A stretch of DNA of 64,000 bases from Hormoscilla sp. GUM202 (lineage in GTDB: Bacteria > Cyanobacteriota > Cyanobacteriia > Cyanobacteriales > Desertifilaceae): positions 83,269 to 147,268 of the forward strand of contig RFFC02000007.1 in assembly GCA_005518205.2 (NCBI GenBank). Direction: 5' to 3'. The translations under genes were made by a program, and so were the position numbers. Each line of letters opens with the position of its first letter. Positions within the stretch are counted from its first letter, which is position 1. The notes beneath the pieces were generated by a model. That model saw only the letters and a list, made by a program, of their open reading frames with translations. It was not told the origin of the DNA and did no database searches. Below, one piece after another: positions 47,654-56,586 of this stretch.

Positions 47654-48181
47654 TTAGCCTAGCTTCAGAATCTCGTTAAATTTATTTCTGAGATGAGAAG
47701 ATACTATCAAAGGTTTATATACTTCTCCTTCGTAAGGTTTCCACAAATAACCGGGAGCAAAAATCCGGAAATCCACAGGAGAACCCATCTTCTGCCATAA
47801 GCTTGATGTTAGTACCAGTCCCGAAAAGGAAATGTCGGGGGGCATTGCTGTCAGTTCGCTGTAGGTTCTGAATTCATCTACTTCGACTCCTACTAAACTA
47901 TAACGATATGTTGGGGCGGACTGCAACTGTTTATATAATATTATGCCAATTTCTGTCATGCGATCGGCATCTTCAGGAGTGGTAATACCCTGTTGACTGA
48001 CGCCACTGGGACAAACTCTAGTCCACCAGTTATCTTCACCGTCCTGAAATATTTCAGTCTGACATATGCATTCTACTCCACTAGATATCTGCCAAGAATG
48101 TTCGTGAAAATGCTTGGCAAATGCTGACGCTGTTGACTGAGTTGAACCGCATTCCGCAGACAAGCTAAAAATTAAAGCCAT
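47654..48181 (-). CDS. Hypothetical protein
   Basis: 175 residues from the ATG at 48181 (MALIFSLSAECGSTQS). The frame is open upstream to 48265, but that part includes the ancestral 3' end of the GUN4-type gene. No membrane segment; a central RYSLVGVEVDEFRTY and LVLTSSLWQKMGSPVDF suggest a mixed alpha/beta fold. I do not recognise the family. The downstream neighbour is mtnC. Confidence 0.6.
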   Translation of the reverse strand: MALIFSLSAECGSTQSTASAFAKHFHEHSWQISSGVECICQTEIFQDGEDNWWTRVCPSGVSQQGITTPEDADRMTEIGIILYKQLQSAPTYRYSLVGVEVDEFRTYSELTAMPPDISFSGLVLTSSLWQKMGSPVDFRIFAPGYLWKPYEGEVYKPLIVSSHLRNKFNEILKLG

Positions 48182-48252
48182 AATTAATTCTATCCTTTGT
48201 AGTACATTAGACTGGATGCCAATCCTTCTTCTAGTCAGATGCGCTTCTGCAC

Positions 48253-48353
48253 GGGTGCATCTCATATTTGCTTAGCCGCCCGAACCCTAAAGGGCCCGGT
48301 TACACGAACAAAGCCCGCCTGCGCGGGCTAGATTCCAAAAGTGAGATGCACCC
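48253..48353. mobile_element. 101-bp MITE
   Basis: Ends GGGTGCATCTCA and TGAGATGCACCC, flanked by the 9-bp duplication CTTCTGCAC (48244-48252, 48354-48362). It has internal hairpins, including AGCCCGCC-TGC-GCGGGCT. The ends resemble the 39655-41030 IS (GGGTGCATCCCA), suggesting mobilisation by an ISKra4-type transposase. Related sequence at 61653-61740. Confidence 0.9.
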
Positions 48354-49583
48354 CTTCTGCACCGAAAAGCCGAAGGGTCCATCGCTATATTTTACCCATA
48401 GTTTGTCTATTGCTAGCAGGTCTTGACAAGGAAAATTTTTTATATCGTCAACTCGGAACCAACGTTCTTTTTCGCGATCGGCTACTTGCAGCATGACTCG
48501 CGTCGTTTCTATATCGGCCTTTTCCCACTCCCCGGCCTTCAGCAAATCCCGTAATTTATGGTATTTTGCAGGCACTTGATCCCGGTCTGATATGGGTTGA
48601 GTTTTTCTCGGTTGTTCGACTGGATTAGATGGTTCAGGGGGTTGGGACCGAGGTGTTGAAGGTGGAGTTGTGGGAGGTGGCTCAACTGGCTTCTCTGGTA
48701 TTTCCTCCTTTACCGGTAGATTTGAGACAGACTGGAATATTACGGGTTGCATCCTTTGAAACAAGAGTGCCGTACCGCCACCAACTAACAAGCTGAAAAC
48801 GATAGGTAAAGGTCTAGTTAAGCTATCACGGAGATTGCTCGAATTTAATAGAGAACCTACATACAATAAAAGTGCCGCACCGCCTCCAACCAGCAAGCTG
48901 AAAACGAAAGGAAAACGCAATCCTTCCCGTTCTGTTGCCCTATATTGCAAATACCTCTCGATGGGAATGCCATAATTCTCTTTAATCCCACCACTTGGAT
49001 TTCCTTTGCCGTGAATGCCCACGATCGCCCCTGATTCATCCAGGATGGGACCGCCACTCATCCCCCCGCGCGTAGTATTGTTATAAATCAAGGTATAGCC
49101 TTCTGGAGCCTGTGGAGGCATACCGATAATTTGACCGGGACTCACCCGCAGCGTGCGTATGGGAACCTCGTCAGTCGATGCAGGTACCCCCGCGACGTAA
49201 ACTGTTGTGCCAATATCCACTTGCCTTGAGTTCCCCAACTTTCCGACTCTATAGCTATTGGAACTGTCAAACTGCATTACTGCCAAGTCCACTCCCTCGA
49301 TGGGTTTAATATTGGCAGTATTTGGGGAGTGTCGCACTCCATCGGGGGTAATCACTCTACAAAAATCCTGGTTAGTCTTGACAACATGATTAGCTGTCAA
49401 AACCTGGTAGGTGTTGTCCTGTCGCTGGAAAATTACCCCCGAACCGGAACTACAACCATCTATTGTCACTGTGATTTCCTTGGCGATCTTGGTCACCTCT
49501 GTTGCAGATTTAGTACAGCCCAATATGGAGACCTGCATTAGGGCGATGGTAGTGCCAAGCAGAAGTGCTGATAGTTTCGACAT
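48300..49583 (-). CDS. Trypsin-like protease with a GUN4-type domain, C-terminus cut by a MITE
   Basis: A signal/anchor (LLGTTIALMQVSILGC, lipobox-like) precedes an S1 protease domain: His in VLTANHVVKT, Asp in GVDLAVMQFD and Ser in RGGMSGGPILDE. Two near-copies of a hydrophobic segment (FVFSLLVGGGAALLLY and IVFSLLVGGGTALLF), a Pro-rich linker and a GUN4 domain (LLKAGEWEKADIETTRVM; DGPFGFSVQKG) follow. The frame runs into the MITE after FSVQK. Without the MITE the sequence would continue RI then TGA, so the GUN4 domain was already shortened or TGG had mutated. The protease part looks intact. GUN4 binds tetrapyrroles in chlorophyll synthesis; a tethered protease-GUN4 is of unknown function. 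Confidence 0.82.
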   Translation of the reverse strand: MSKLSALLLGTTIALMQVSILGCTKSATEVTKIAKEITVTIDGCSSGSGVIFQRQDNTYQVLTANHVVKTNQDFCRVITPDGVRHSPNTANIKPIEGVDLAVMQFDSSNSYRVGKLGNSRQVDIGTTVYVAGVPASTDEVPIRTLRVSPGQIIGMPPQAPEGYTLIYNNTTRGGMSGGPILDESGAIVGIHGKGNPSGGIKENYGIPIERYLQYRATEREGLRFPFVFSLLVGGGAALLLYVGSLLNSSNLRDSLTRPLPIVFSLLVGGGTALLFQRMQPVIFQSVSNLPVKEEIPEKPVEPPPTTPPSTPRSQPPEPSNPVEQPRKTQPISDRDQVPAKYHKLRDLLKAGEWEKADIETTRVMLQVADREKERWFRVDDIKNFPCQDLLAIDKLWVKYSDGPFGFSVQKGCISLLESSPRRRALFV

Positions 49584-49599
49584 CTTTTTCTAACCTTCA

Positions 49600-49740
49600 A
49601 TTTTTCGATTTCTCCAGTTTATAATCTCTCGCTCCTAGGCTCTGCCTGGGAGTGATAGTCTGAGGCTCTGCCTCCTGTGGCCGCCAACGGGAGGCAGAGC
49701 CTCAGGGACGACGTTCCCAGGGAGACCCTGGGAACGAGGA
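49600..49740. repeat. Cluster of CTCCTAGG/GGCTCTGCC and CGTTCCCAG palindromes
   Basis: Overlapping hairpins including GAGGCTCTGCCTCC...GGGAGGCAGAGCCTC and CGTTCCCAGGG...CCCTGGGAACG. Confidence 0.75.
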
Positions 49741-49767
49741 TAAGGGCGATCTCGGGCATAAAGGTGC

Positions 49768-50370
49768 TTACCAACCGCTTTCCTGTGGCAGAATTTTATT
49801 TACTAAAACTTCCAAAGGAATGGAGTCGGGAAACTCCTCTCTTTCATATACTGGGCCACTACCTGTTTTGCCTTGACTAAAATTAGTTAACCTTGCCAGG
49901 ACCTCTCTGCGTTTTTGCACAGTGTCCGCATTCTCCTTCTTTAGGGTGAAGAGAAGATTGCGATCGCTACAAGGAGATGACCCCGAGGTGGATGACCCAG
50001 TTTGAGTGACAAAGCAAACCACTGGATATTTATTAAGAGTGCCGGTAGTTATATCCAAGTTGCTCAACATGCCCCCATTGCTAGCCACCGCGTCGGTAAA
50101 GCGTTGAGAGACAATGTCACAGCGTTTCTCTGGTGTATAATCATTCCCAAATTCTATAGTATTCCAGACAATCATCGGGCCTGTGGAAACAGCATTACCT
50201 CTTTGAGCAAAGGTTCCCCATGTGTTCTGGTATGGCATACACTTGAATGTGGTGGGCTCGATAGACAGGGGAGTTACGGTTGTTTGCTGGGGGGTACAGG
50301 CGACAATGCCAGAAATGGTTACAGCGGTAGCTAGCATTCTAGCAGTAAAGCGTCCGGGTTCGGCAGTCAT
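49768..50370 (-). CDS. COP23-domain lipoprotein
   Basis: A hydrophobic segment ending GIVAC is a lipobox, so it is probably membrane-anchored. The COP23 domain follows: TFKCMPYQNTWGTF, PMIVWNTIEFG, RCDIVSQRFTDAV, YPVVCFVT and a C-SDRNLLFTLK block with paired cysteines. 200 residues from 50370; MLATAVTISGIVAC from 50337 is an alternative start. COP23 was named for a circadian-oscillating cyanobacterial protein. Function unknown. Confidence 0.82.
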   Translation of the reverse strand: MTAEPGRFTARMLATAVTISGIVACTPQQTTVTPLSIEPTTFKCMPYQNTWGTFAQRGNAVSTGPMIVWNTIEFGNDYTPEKRCDIVSQRFTDAVASNGGMLSNLDITTGTLNKYPVVCFVTQTGSSTSGSSPCSDRNLLFTLKKENADTVQKRREVLARLTNFSQGKTGSGPVYEREEFPDSIPLEVLVNKILPQESGW

Positions 50371-50519
50371 GGTTCACCTCCGGTGATTTGGTGACAATAG
50401 TGGGTTGTGATTGCATTTTAGACCCGGGCATCCCCGATCGGCAATAGCCAACCCGGCAACTTCTGCGAAACAGAGTTATTGATGCAAATGATGTTAGCAG
50501 ATCCTCTCTCGCCTCGTCC

Positions 50520-50617
50520 CGGGCTACGGAACCAAACAATGCCAATGATTTTACCCCCAAAGCTGTCAGTTCCGTGGCGTGGGCTGATAATCTTTCTATT
50601 GCCCGATCGCGTTTCAT
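50520..50617 (-). pseudogene. MntA-like nucleotidyltransferase fragment
   Basis: Starts MKRDRAIERLSAHATEL and reaches LALFGSVARDEARED, the GS motif of minimal nucleotidyltransferases. It then loses the D-x-D part through a frameshift. Intact relatives are antitoxin partners of HEPN toxins; no HEPN gene is seen here. Confidence 0.65.
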
Positions 50618-50795
50618 TGCTTTAATACCTCAATAGCTTACTATTTAATAGTTTAACATGGGATGCCAATCTCTGTCCTATTTTCCCGATCGCGATCGGA
50701 CCAGAAACCGGGTTTCTGCGAGAATTTCCCCATCCCCACCGAGATATTCAAAGAAACCCGGTTTCTAAACTCCCACCCGCATAATTCAGTCCGAC

Positions 50796-52700
50796 TCAAA
50801 CCTGCTGCAAATATTCCTCAAACTTCTCCTGTAGTTGTTCGATCGCCAAATCCTGAGTCCAATACTCCACCAAAGCGTGGCCCAATGCCCAAGCATTTCG
50901 TTCGGGAGAACCGGTATTTTCTTGCAGCAGGGGCCAGAGTTTGAGCAGGTCAAAGTTCAGCGGGTTACTATCACTATTCAACAGGGAAAACAGGTCATAG
51001 GCCATCTGCAGTTTCCCTATTACTACAGGTAACTGTTCCACAGGGATTTTCTCTGCTAGCACATGGGCCAGGGCCGGACTACCAGTTGAAATTGTGGAAA
51101 TGAATTCCAAGACCGGACTTTTCAGTAATGCCGTCAGTCCCTGTGTCGTTGCCATCTGAAAGGTGTAGCGATCGACGATCTTCGCAGCAGCAACGGTTCG
51201 CCCTTCCCGATCGCGCAAAAAGCGGGCCAGGCGCAGTTGCTTTGCCGGCGCGATCGCCTCTACCAGGGCCACGGATAGGGCCTCCACATTCCAGGCAGTT
51301 CTCCCGGTTTTAATGTCCCCGGTTACCACGGGTAAAACCCGATCGCAGGTATCTTTTAAGAGTTCAGCCCGATACTCCGTAGCTGCGCGAATATTGCTTT
51401 CTTTAGTACCCGTACCCCCTTGCCAGTTGTAGGGCGGTTGCCACTCCCGCACCGGACGCAGGCGATCGACCTGAGTAACAATAGTAATTACGGGCAGGTC
51501 TGTGACATGGGCTTGCAGATCCTGGAGAAAGTCCACATCCATTTGCAAAGCCGGATCCAAAGCCGGAGTTACTAGCAGCAGCAGATCGGCATTAGTAGCA
51601 TAGTCTAGCACGAGTTCTCGCAGTTCGCCACGGTTTACCTGTTCGTAACCGGGCGTATCCCAAAGTGTGAGAGTTTCTGTTTTACTCTGCCAATGGTAAT
51701 TGGCAATGCGATCGGTACTGGGCAAGACATCAACTGCGGCCATTTCTGCCTGAAATAAGGTATTAATCAAACTGCTTTTCCCAGACCCCGTTCGTCCCAC
51801 TAAAAGAATATTAACAGGTTTTTGCTCGACGGCCTCTTGCGGTTCCGCTTGGGCGATCAGATCTCCCAGAGTTTGAGTTTTCGCCTTCGGTAGAGTTGCT
51901 TGAGAAACAGCGAATGATTCTGCTGGTAAACTGGTGCCGCTGTAAAGGGCGATCGCCTGGCGACACAAGTTCCGCAAAGCGGTTTCCCGCAACAGTCCCG
52001 ACAAATTGACCAGCAATTGCTGATTTGCCTCCGTACTATAGCGCTGACTCGCTCGTTTTGCCAAGGCCGCTACTGGGTTTAACAGCCACTGGGCCCAATT
52101 CCAGACTTTCCATAGTTTCCGAGCCGAAGGTTCCAGCTTCTGATATACTTCATATGCCTGATATGCTTGTCCCACTGTTACTTGATTCAGGGCCGGAGAT
52201 AACTGTGCCATCCAGCGATCCAGGTCATCCAATGTGCCTCGGATCAGGGCGTAAGCTTGGGGAATGTAGATGTTCAACAGGGGATATTTTACCTCGGGAT
52301 AATAAATGTTGGCGACTGCCACCACCACCGACTGACATCGCTGCCAAAATGTTTGCCAGTCCTCCCATATCGGGCGATCGGTCCTGGTCTTCTCCAGGAT
52401 CTCTTGCAATGCTGCTTCTGCTTTTTCTGTAGATGCATCTCCTACTATGCTGCTATCATCGGCTACAGATTCCAGTTTTTTGCCTACCTCCGCTACCGCC
52501 GCTTCTACCTGGTCTAGTACGGGTCGAGTCCATTTTACCAGCAGCCAGCGCCAGCCCACAAATACTAAAATCAAGATCCCCCAGATCCAACTAATGCCCC
52601 AATAGTGAATTTGTAATCCCGCCGCTAACATCAGGAACATCGCGATCGCGGCGATCGGGGTTACCAAAATGAGCCACTGCCATAACTTTAATCTTACCAT
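50796..52700 (-). CDS. Membrane-associated Era/dynamin-like GTPase
   Basis: Two N-terminal hydrophobic helices (WLILVTPIAAIAMFLMLAAG, ISWIWGILILVFVGW), a long helical region, then a G domain: G1 VGRTGSGKSSLIN, G3 WDTPGYEQ, G4 VTQVDRLRP. A C-terminal helical region (ALLKSPVLEFISTIS) follows. The frame is open to 52796, but that extension lies in a palindromic repeat; MVRLKLWQWLILVTP from 52700 is the natural start (634 residues). Function unknown; relatives are linked to ion or membrane homeostasis. Confidence 0.8.
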   Translation of the reverse strand: MVRLKLWQWLILVTPIAAIAMFLMLAAGLQIHYWGISWIWGILILVFVGWRWLLVKWTRPVLDQVEAAVAEVGKKLESVADDSSIVGDASTEKAEAALQEILEKTRTDRPIWEDWQTFWQRCQSVVVAVANIYYPEVKYPLLNIYIPQAYALIRGTLDDLDRWMAQLSPALNQVTVGQAYQAYEVYQKLEPSARKLWKVWNWAQWLLNPVAALAKRASQRYSTEANQQLLVNLSGLLRETALRNLCRQAIALYSGTSLPAESFAVSQATLPKAKTQTLGDLIAQAEPQEAVEQKPVNILLVGRTGSGKSSLINTLFQAEMAAVDVLPSTDRIANYHWQSKTETLTLWDTPGYEQVNRGELRELVLDYATNADLLLLVTPALDPALQMDVDFLQDLQAHVTDLPVITIVTQVDRLRPVREWQPPYNWQGGTGTKESNIRAATEYRAELLKDTCDRVLPVVTGDIKTGRTAWNVEALSVALVEAIAPAKQLRLARFLRDREGRTVAAAKIVDRYTFQMATTQGLTALLKSPVLEFISTISTGSPALAHVLAEKIPVEQLPVVIGKLQMAYDLFSLLNSDSNPLNFDLLKLWPLLQENTGSPERNAWALGHALVEYWTQDLAIEQLQEKFEEYLQQV

Positions 52701-52767
52701 TACCTTGCTTCCATCACTGCTATGATTATATAATATATTTTGCCAGACCTTGCGCGAAAGTTTTCTC

Positions 52768-52834
52768 ACTTCGCTGTCAGCCCGCCGGGGGTTCAAACCC
52801 CCGGCTAATAGCTAAAGTCGGTTAAAACCGACTA
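52768..52834. repeat. Compound palindromic repeat, left flank of DUF433
   Basis: ACTTCGCTGTCAGCCCGCC..., with internal palindromes GGGGGTTCAAACCCCC and GTCGGTTAAAACCGAC. It is the inverted near-copy of 53347-53414. Confidence 0.88.
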
Positions 52835-52980
52835 ATAAAATCCCGATTAAAGTAATTATACCATTTTTTTTCAAATGGTATAAGGCGTAAGGTGGGCAGT
52901 GCCACCCTACTATTTGCTATACTTGTGATAATATAACAATCTAGTCTATAATAGCAAAACAGCCATGAGGGAAGTCAGCT

Positions 52981-53265
52981 ATGGAAACCCTAACAGACAT
53001 TGGTACAATGATTGTGAGGACGCCCGGAACCTGCGGCGGTCGTCCCCGGATCGCCGGAAGCCGGATCGCGGTTCAGTTCGTCGTTAATGAGATCTCCGCA
53101 GGTGTCACTCCCGAAGAAATTCTAGAAGATAAGCCCCACCTGACTCTTGCAGGTATCTATGCGGCTTTAGCATACTACTACGCAAATAAAACAGCAATGG
53201 ATGCCGAATTTGCCGCCTATGAAGAAGAATGCGATCGCCTTGAAGCTGAGTTGAGTATAGAATAA
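52981..53265 (+). CDS. DUF433 antitoxin-like protein
   Basis: 94 residues. RTPGTCGGRPRIAGSRIAV and the VTPEEILEDKPHLTLAGIYAAL winged-helix region are typical DUF433. Such proteins are usually the antitoxin of a DUF5615 PIN-like toxin encoded next door. Here no toxin follows; the gene lies between two inverted repeats. Start ATG 52981. Confidence 0.88.
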   Translation: METLTDIGTMIVRTPGTCGGRPRIAGSRIAVQFVVNEISAGVTPEEILEDKPHLTLAGIYAALAYYYANKTAMDAEFAAYEEECDRLEAELSIE

Positions 53266-53346
53266 CATGTAGGTTGGGTTTCGTTCCAGAACAAAACCAA
53301 GAATATTTAAAAAAATCAATGTGACAATCAATTAAAAATAATATTG

Positions 53347-53414
53347 TTAGTCGGTTAAAACCGACTTTAGCTATGACGCGGGGGTTTGAACCCCCGGCGG
53401 GCTGACAGCGAAGT
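53347..53414. repeat. Compound palindromic repeat, right flank of DUF433
   Basis: TTAGTCGGTTAAAACCGAC at one end and GCGGGCTGACAGCGAAGT at the other. Inverted partner of 52768-52834. Confidence 0.88.
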
Positions 53415-53453
53415 CAAGAAATTCCAGGCATGAGGTAAGATGAGGTATCCATC

Positions 53454-54068
53454 ATGATTCAGGTACAAGCAAAACCCATGAGTTTTGAGGAATTCATGGA
53501 GTGGTATCCAGAGGACGGAAAACAGTACGAACTAATAGAAGGGGCGATCGCCGAAATGATGCCAACTGGTCCTCATGAAGACCTGAGTGGTTTTATAGTT
53601 GCAGAACTAAACTGGGAAATTCGTAAACGGGAACTGAATTACTCTATTCCCAGAAGTTGTCTTTTAAAACCACTGGCACCTGGTTCGGGATATAAACCAG
53701 ATGTAGCGGTTCTGGATAGAGAATTGATTAAAGAGGAACCTCTATGGCCAAAAGCATCGGTCATCCAAAATGGCAAAACAGTACCTTTAGTCATCGAAGT
53801 AGTCAGTACAAACTCGCGGGATGACTACGGGCACAAGTTAGTAGAATATGAAGCAATGGGTATTGCCGAATATTGGATTGTCGATTATCGTGCTTTGGGT
53901 GCAGTCCGTTACATCGGTAAGCCCAAACAACCAACTATAACAGTGTGTCAGTTGATGGAAGGCGAGTACCAGATGCAGCGCTTTATTGCGGGTCAGCGCT
54001 TGTCATCTCAAATTTTCCCAGAACTGGACTTGACAACGGACCGCATTTTTCAAGCAGCCGGGTTATAG
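53454..54068 (+). CDS. Uma2-family (DUF820) putative nuclease
   Basis: 204 residues, complete. QYELIEGAIAEM, YKPDVAVLDRE (Asp), PLVIEVVSTNSRDDY (Glu) and EYEAMGIAEYWIVD match the Uma2 PD-(D/E)xK-like core. Abundant in cyanobacteria; biological role unknown. Preceded by the repeat at 53347-53414. Confidence 0.9.
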   Translation: MIQVQAKPMSFEEFMEWYPEDGKQYELIEGAIAEMMPTGPHEDLSGFIVAELNWEIRKRELNYSIPRSCLLKPLAPGSGYKPDVAVLDRELIKEEPLWPKASVIQNGKTVPLVIEVVSTNSRDDYGHKLVEYEAMGIAEYWIVDYRALGAVRYIGKPKQPTITVCQLMEGEYQMQRFIAGQRLSSQIFPELDLTTDRIFQAAGL

Positions 54069-54207
54069 TTATGAAAAGATGCCCTGAAATCGTTATCGTA
54101 CAAACTCCTTGCAGCATCCAGAACCAGAAAAATTTCCCGAAAGCTAGACTATGGGGTCTTCAATCTGGTAAACTCAGAGTTCGAGAGATGGTTATTTAGG
54201 AAGGGAA

Positions 54208-55446
54208 GTGGCTCAAACCACGAGAAACGTGCAAATGCAGGAACAACAGATGCATCCGAAGGACTTTTCATGGCCGTTCTGGCCTGCCGTACCACTTTAC
54301 CCTTATGGCAGGCGGCGGACTCTCCGCCATGAAGTCGTTCCTGACAGGGTTTGGACTTTTGACCAGCTTCAGGGCATCTTATATGTTGTGGTGCCCATTC
54401 GCATGACGATCGCGAAACTGGATGCCGGGGGTCTTCTCGTCTATGGGCCCGTGGCGCCGACCCCGGAATGCGTGCAGTTGGTCAGGGAGTTAGAGACAAA
54501 ACATGGCCAGGTGAAGTACATCATCTTGCCAACTATTTCTGGTTTAGAACATAAAGTATTTGTCGGTCCCTTTGCCCGACAGTTTCCCCAGGCCCAGGTG
54601 TTTGTGGCCCCCCATCAATGGAGTTTTCCTCTTAATTTGCCCCTGAGTTGGCTGGGTTTTCCCCCCAAACGCACTTCACCCCTCCCAGAAGATAGCAGCA
54701 AAACTCCCTTTGCCGACCAGTTTGACTATGCTATGCTGGGCCCGATCGATCTGGGGCCGGGTCTGTTTGGGGAAGTGGCATTCTTAGACAAGCGATCGGG
54801 CAGTCTTCTGGTCACGGACATAGTAGTTTCGGTGCCCGAAGATCCCCCCGCGATCGCGCAATTAGATCCCTACCCTTTGCTATTCCATGCCAAGGACAGT
54901 GCCTCGGATCTCAGAGAAGATAATTGGGCCAACCGTCGCCAGGGATGGCAGCGCATCTGTCTGTTTGCTTTCTACTTCCAACCCAGTAAATTGTCCGCAA
55001 TTAACTGGTCGGATGCCTTTAGCAAGGCCAAAAAAGCCCCCGATCGCTCGTTAAAAGCATATTTCGGGTTATTTCCCTTTCAGTGGCAGGCCGACTGGAG
55101 GCGATCGTTCGATGCTTTGCGAGGAAATGGGCGGCTGTTGGTGGCACCAATTCTCCAAACTCTGATTCTCAACCGGGCCCCGAGGGCAACTCTGGACTGG
55201 GTTAATCAAATCGCGAGTTGGGATTTTCAGCGGATTATTCCCTGCCATTTCCAGAAGGCGATCGCGGTCGGACCAGAACAGTTTCGCGAAGCATTCTCCT
55301 TTCTGGAAAAACAACCCGAATGTAGTAATTATCCCTTGCCCCAGGAGGACTTTCAACTTCTTCAGGACATCAATGCCGGTTTACAAAAGTTTGGCATCTT
55401 GCCCCCCGCCCAGGATATTGTAGGGGCGAAGCATTCGGGCGAATAA
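54208..55446 (+). CDS. DUF4336 protein (metallo-beta-lactamase-like fold)
   Basis: 412 residues from the GTG at 54208; MHPKDFSWPFWPAVPLYPYG from the ATG at 54250 (398 residues) is a more natural start. Motifs: YVVVPIRMTIAKL, YGPVAPTPECV, YIILPTISGLEHKVFVGPFA and IIPCHFQKAI. DUF4336 is conserved in cyanobacteria and plants and relates to metallo-hydrolases, but several metal ligands are replaced. Function not known. Confidence 0.85.
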   Translation: MAQTTRNVQMQEQQMHPKDFSWPFWPAVPLYPYGRRRTLRHEVVPDRVWTFDQLQGILYVVVPIRMTIAKLDAGGLLVYGPVAPTPECVQLVRELETKHGQVKYIILPTISGLEHKVFVGPFARQFPQAQVFVAPHQWSFPLNLPLSWLGFPPKRTSPLPEDSSKTPFADQFDYAMLGPIDLGPGLFGEVAFLDKRSGSLLVTDIVVSVPEDPPAIAQLDPYPLLFHAKDSASDLREDNWANRRQGWQRICLFAFYFQPSKLSAINWSDAFSKAKKAPDRSLKAYFGLFPFQWQADWRRSFDALRGNGRLLVAPILQTLILNRAPRATLDWVNQIASWDFQRIIPCHFQKAIAVGPEQFREAFSFLEKQPECSNYPLPQEDFQLLQDINAGLQKFGILPPAQDIVGAKHSGE

Positions 55447-55519
55447 ATTATGGGACAAATCGACAAATTTACTATCCGAATGCTTCGCCCTGGGACCATT
55501 CAAATACACCCGATCGCCC

Positions 55520-56569
55520 TCATAGATAATCGTTAAGGTTTTTGACATCGAGGGGTTCAGAGGCGTTCCCCGATCGAATATAGAACTCTATGCCATTTTT
55601 ACCTTTCATAAAAGCTGGTGCAGATTTTCTCACCTCTACTGCACAAATATCTTTACCCTCAACCCGTTCAAACCGAACGGTGACAAATTGGGTAAACTTA
55701 GCACCAATATTCTCCTTAATTAGTTGCATGACATCTCGTTCAAACCGATCCGGGTTGCCTTTTGACATCACAGAAAAGTCTTTTTCTAGACCGAAAATAT
55801 TGCCGTCATCTTCTACGCCGATAATTAAAGTGCCGCCTTCCGAGTTCAGGAACGCCGCAATAGTTTTGAGGACGCTAAACTTCAAATCCTTATTTTTACA
55901 GTTTTGTCTGACATCCCATTGATATGTACTCTTGAACTCCAAACGCGAACTTTCTGGGAACTTCACCAGTTCGGAGATGGGGCGCAAATCCCCGATTTTG
56001 CGAATAGTAGTTAAAAAGCGACGTAACTTTCGTTCTTCAATGCGTTGCTGGAGGGCCGCTTCAGTATCTGCGGACTCAATTACAGTCTTGTTAATCACCG
56101 CAATGTACTGACCAAAATATTCCCGTTCCAGGGATGCCAAATTCTCATCAATCCACTGTTCATTGTGGACATTACCCCAACGGTTGAAATAGGTAATAGC
56201 CTCCTTAATAGACTCGTGCAATGCTTCAAATACGTTACCCCGCATACTCTTGGAGATATAGTCCCAGGCGCCCTTCTTGAAAGCAGTGCGGCAATCTTTA
56301 ACGGTGTCATTAGCTGTCAGAATAATAACCACAGAGGAGAGATTTCTCGCTTTTACTTCGTCCATAACAGCAAAACCACTATCATCATTTTCCATCCGCA
56401 TGTCGGCAATGATGACATCAAAAGGATCGCTGAGTTTTTCCTTTGCTTCTTTAGCACTGGTTGCGGACAGAATCTGGCGATAGCCGAAATCGTCTAACCA
56501 GTCCAGCAGTTCATTCAGGTAGCGGGGGTTGTCTTCCACTATGAGTAAATGAACGTTTTCAATCTGCAT
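55520..56569 (-). CDS. Response regulator fused to a Schlafen-type AlbA_2 domain
   Basis: Receiver domain (residues about 1-125): acidic pocket VEDNPR, phospho-acceptor Asp in VIIADMRMEN, Thr in ILTANDT and Lys in YISKSMRGN. A helical linker follows. AlbA_2/Schlafen domain (about 205-345): SSRLEFKSTYQWD, FLNSEGGTLIIGVEDDG, GKDICAVEVRKS and GIEFYIRSGN. Start ATG 56569, with GGAGACGGAA upstream; a GTG at 56584 is open too. Only 2 bp separate this frame's first possible codon from the kinase stop, so the kinase and regulator form one operon. Phosphorylation probably controls the C-terminal domain; its action on nucleic acid is inferred. Confidence 0.88.
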   Translation of the reverse strand: MQIENVHLLIVEDNPRYLNELLDWLDDFGYRQILSATSAKEAKEKLSDPFDVIIADMRMENDDSGFAVMDEVKARNLSSVVIILTANDTVKDCRTAFKKGAWDYISKSMRGNVFEALHESIKEAITYFNRWGNVHNEQWIDENLASLEREYFGQYIAVINKTVIESADTEAALQQRIEERKLRRFLTTIRKIGDLRPISELVKFPESSRLEFKSTYQWDVRQNCKNKDLKFSVLKTIAAFLNSEGGTLIIGVEDDGNIFGLEKDFSVMSKGNPDRFERDVMQLIKENIGAKFTQFVTVRFERVEGKDICAVEVRKSAPAFMKGKNGIEFYIRSGNASEPLDVKNLNDYL

Positions 56570-56586
56570 TGCTTCCGTCTCCACGA

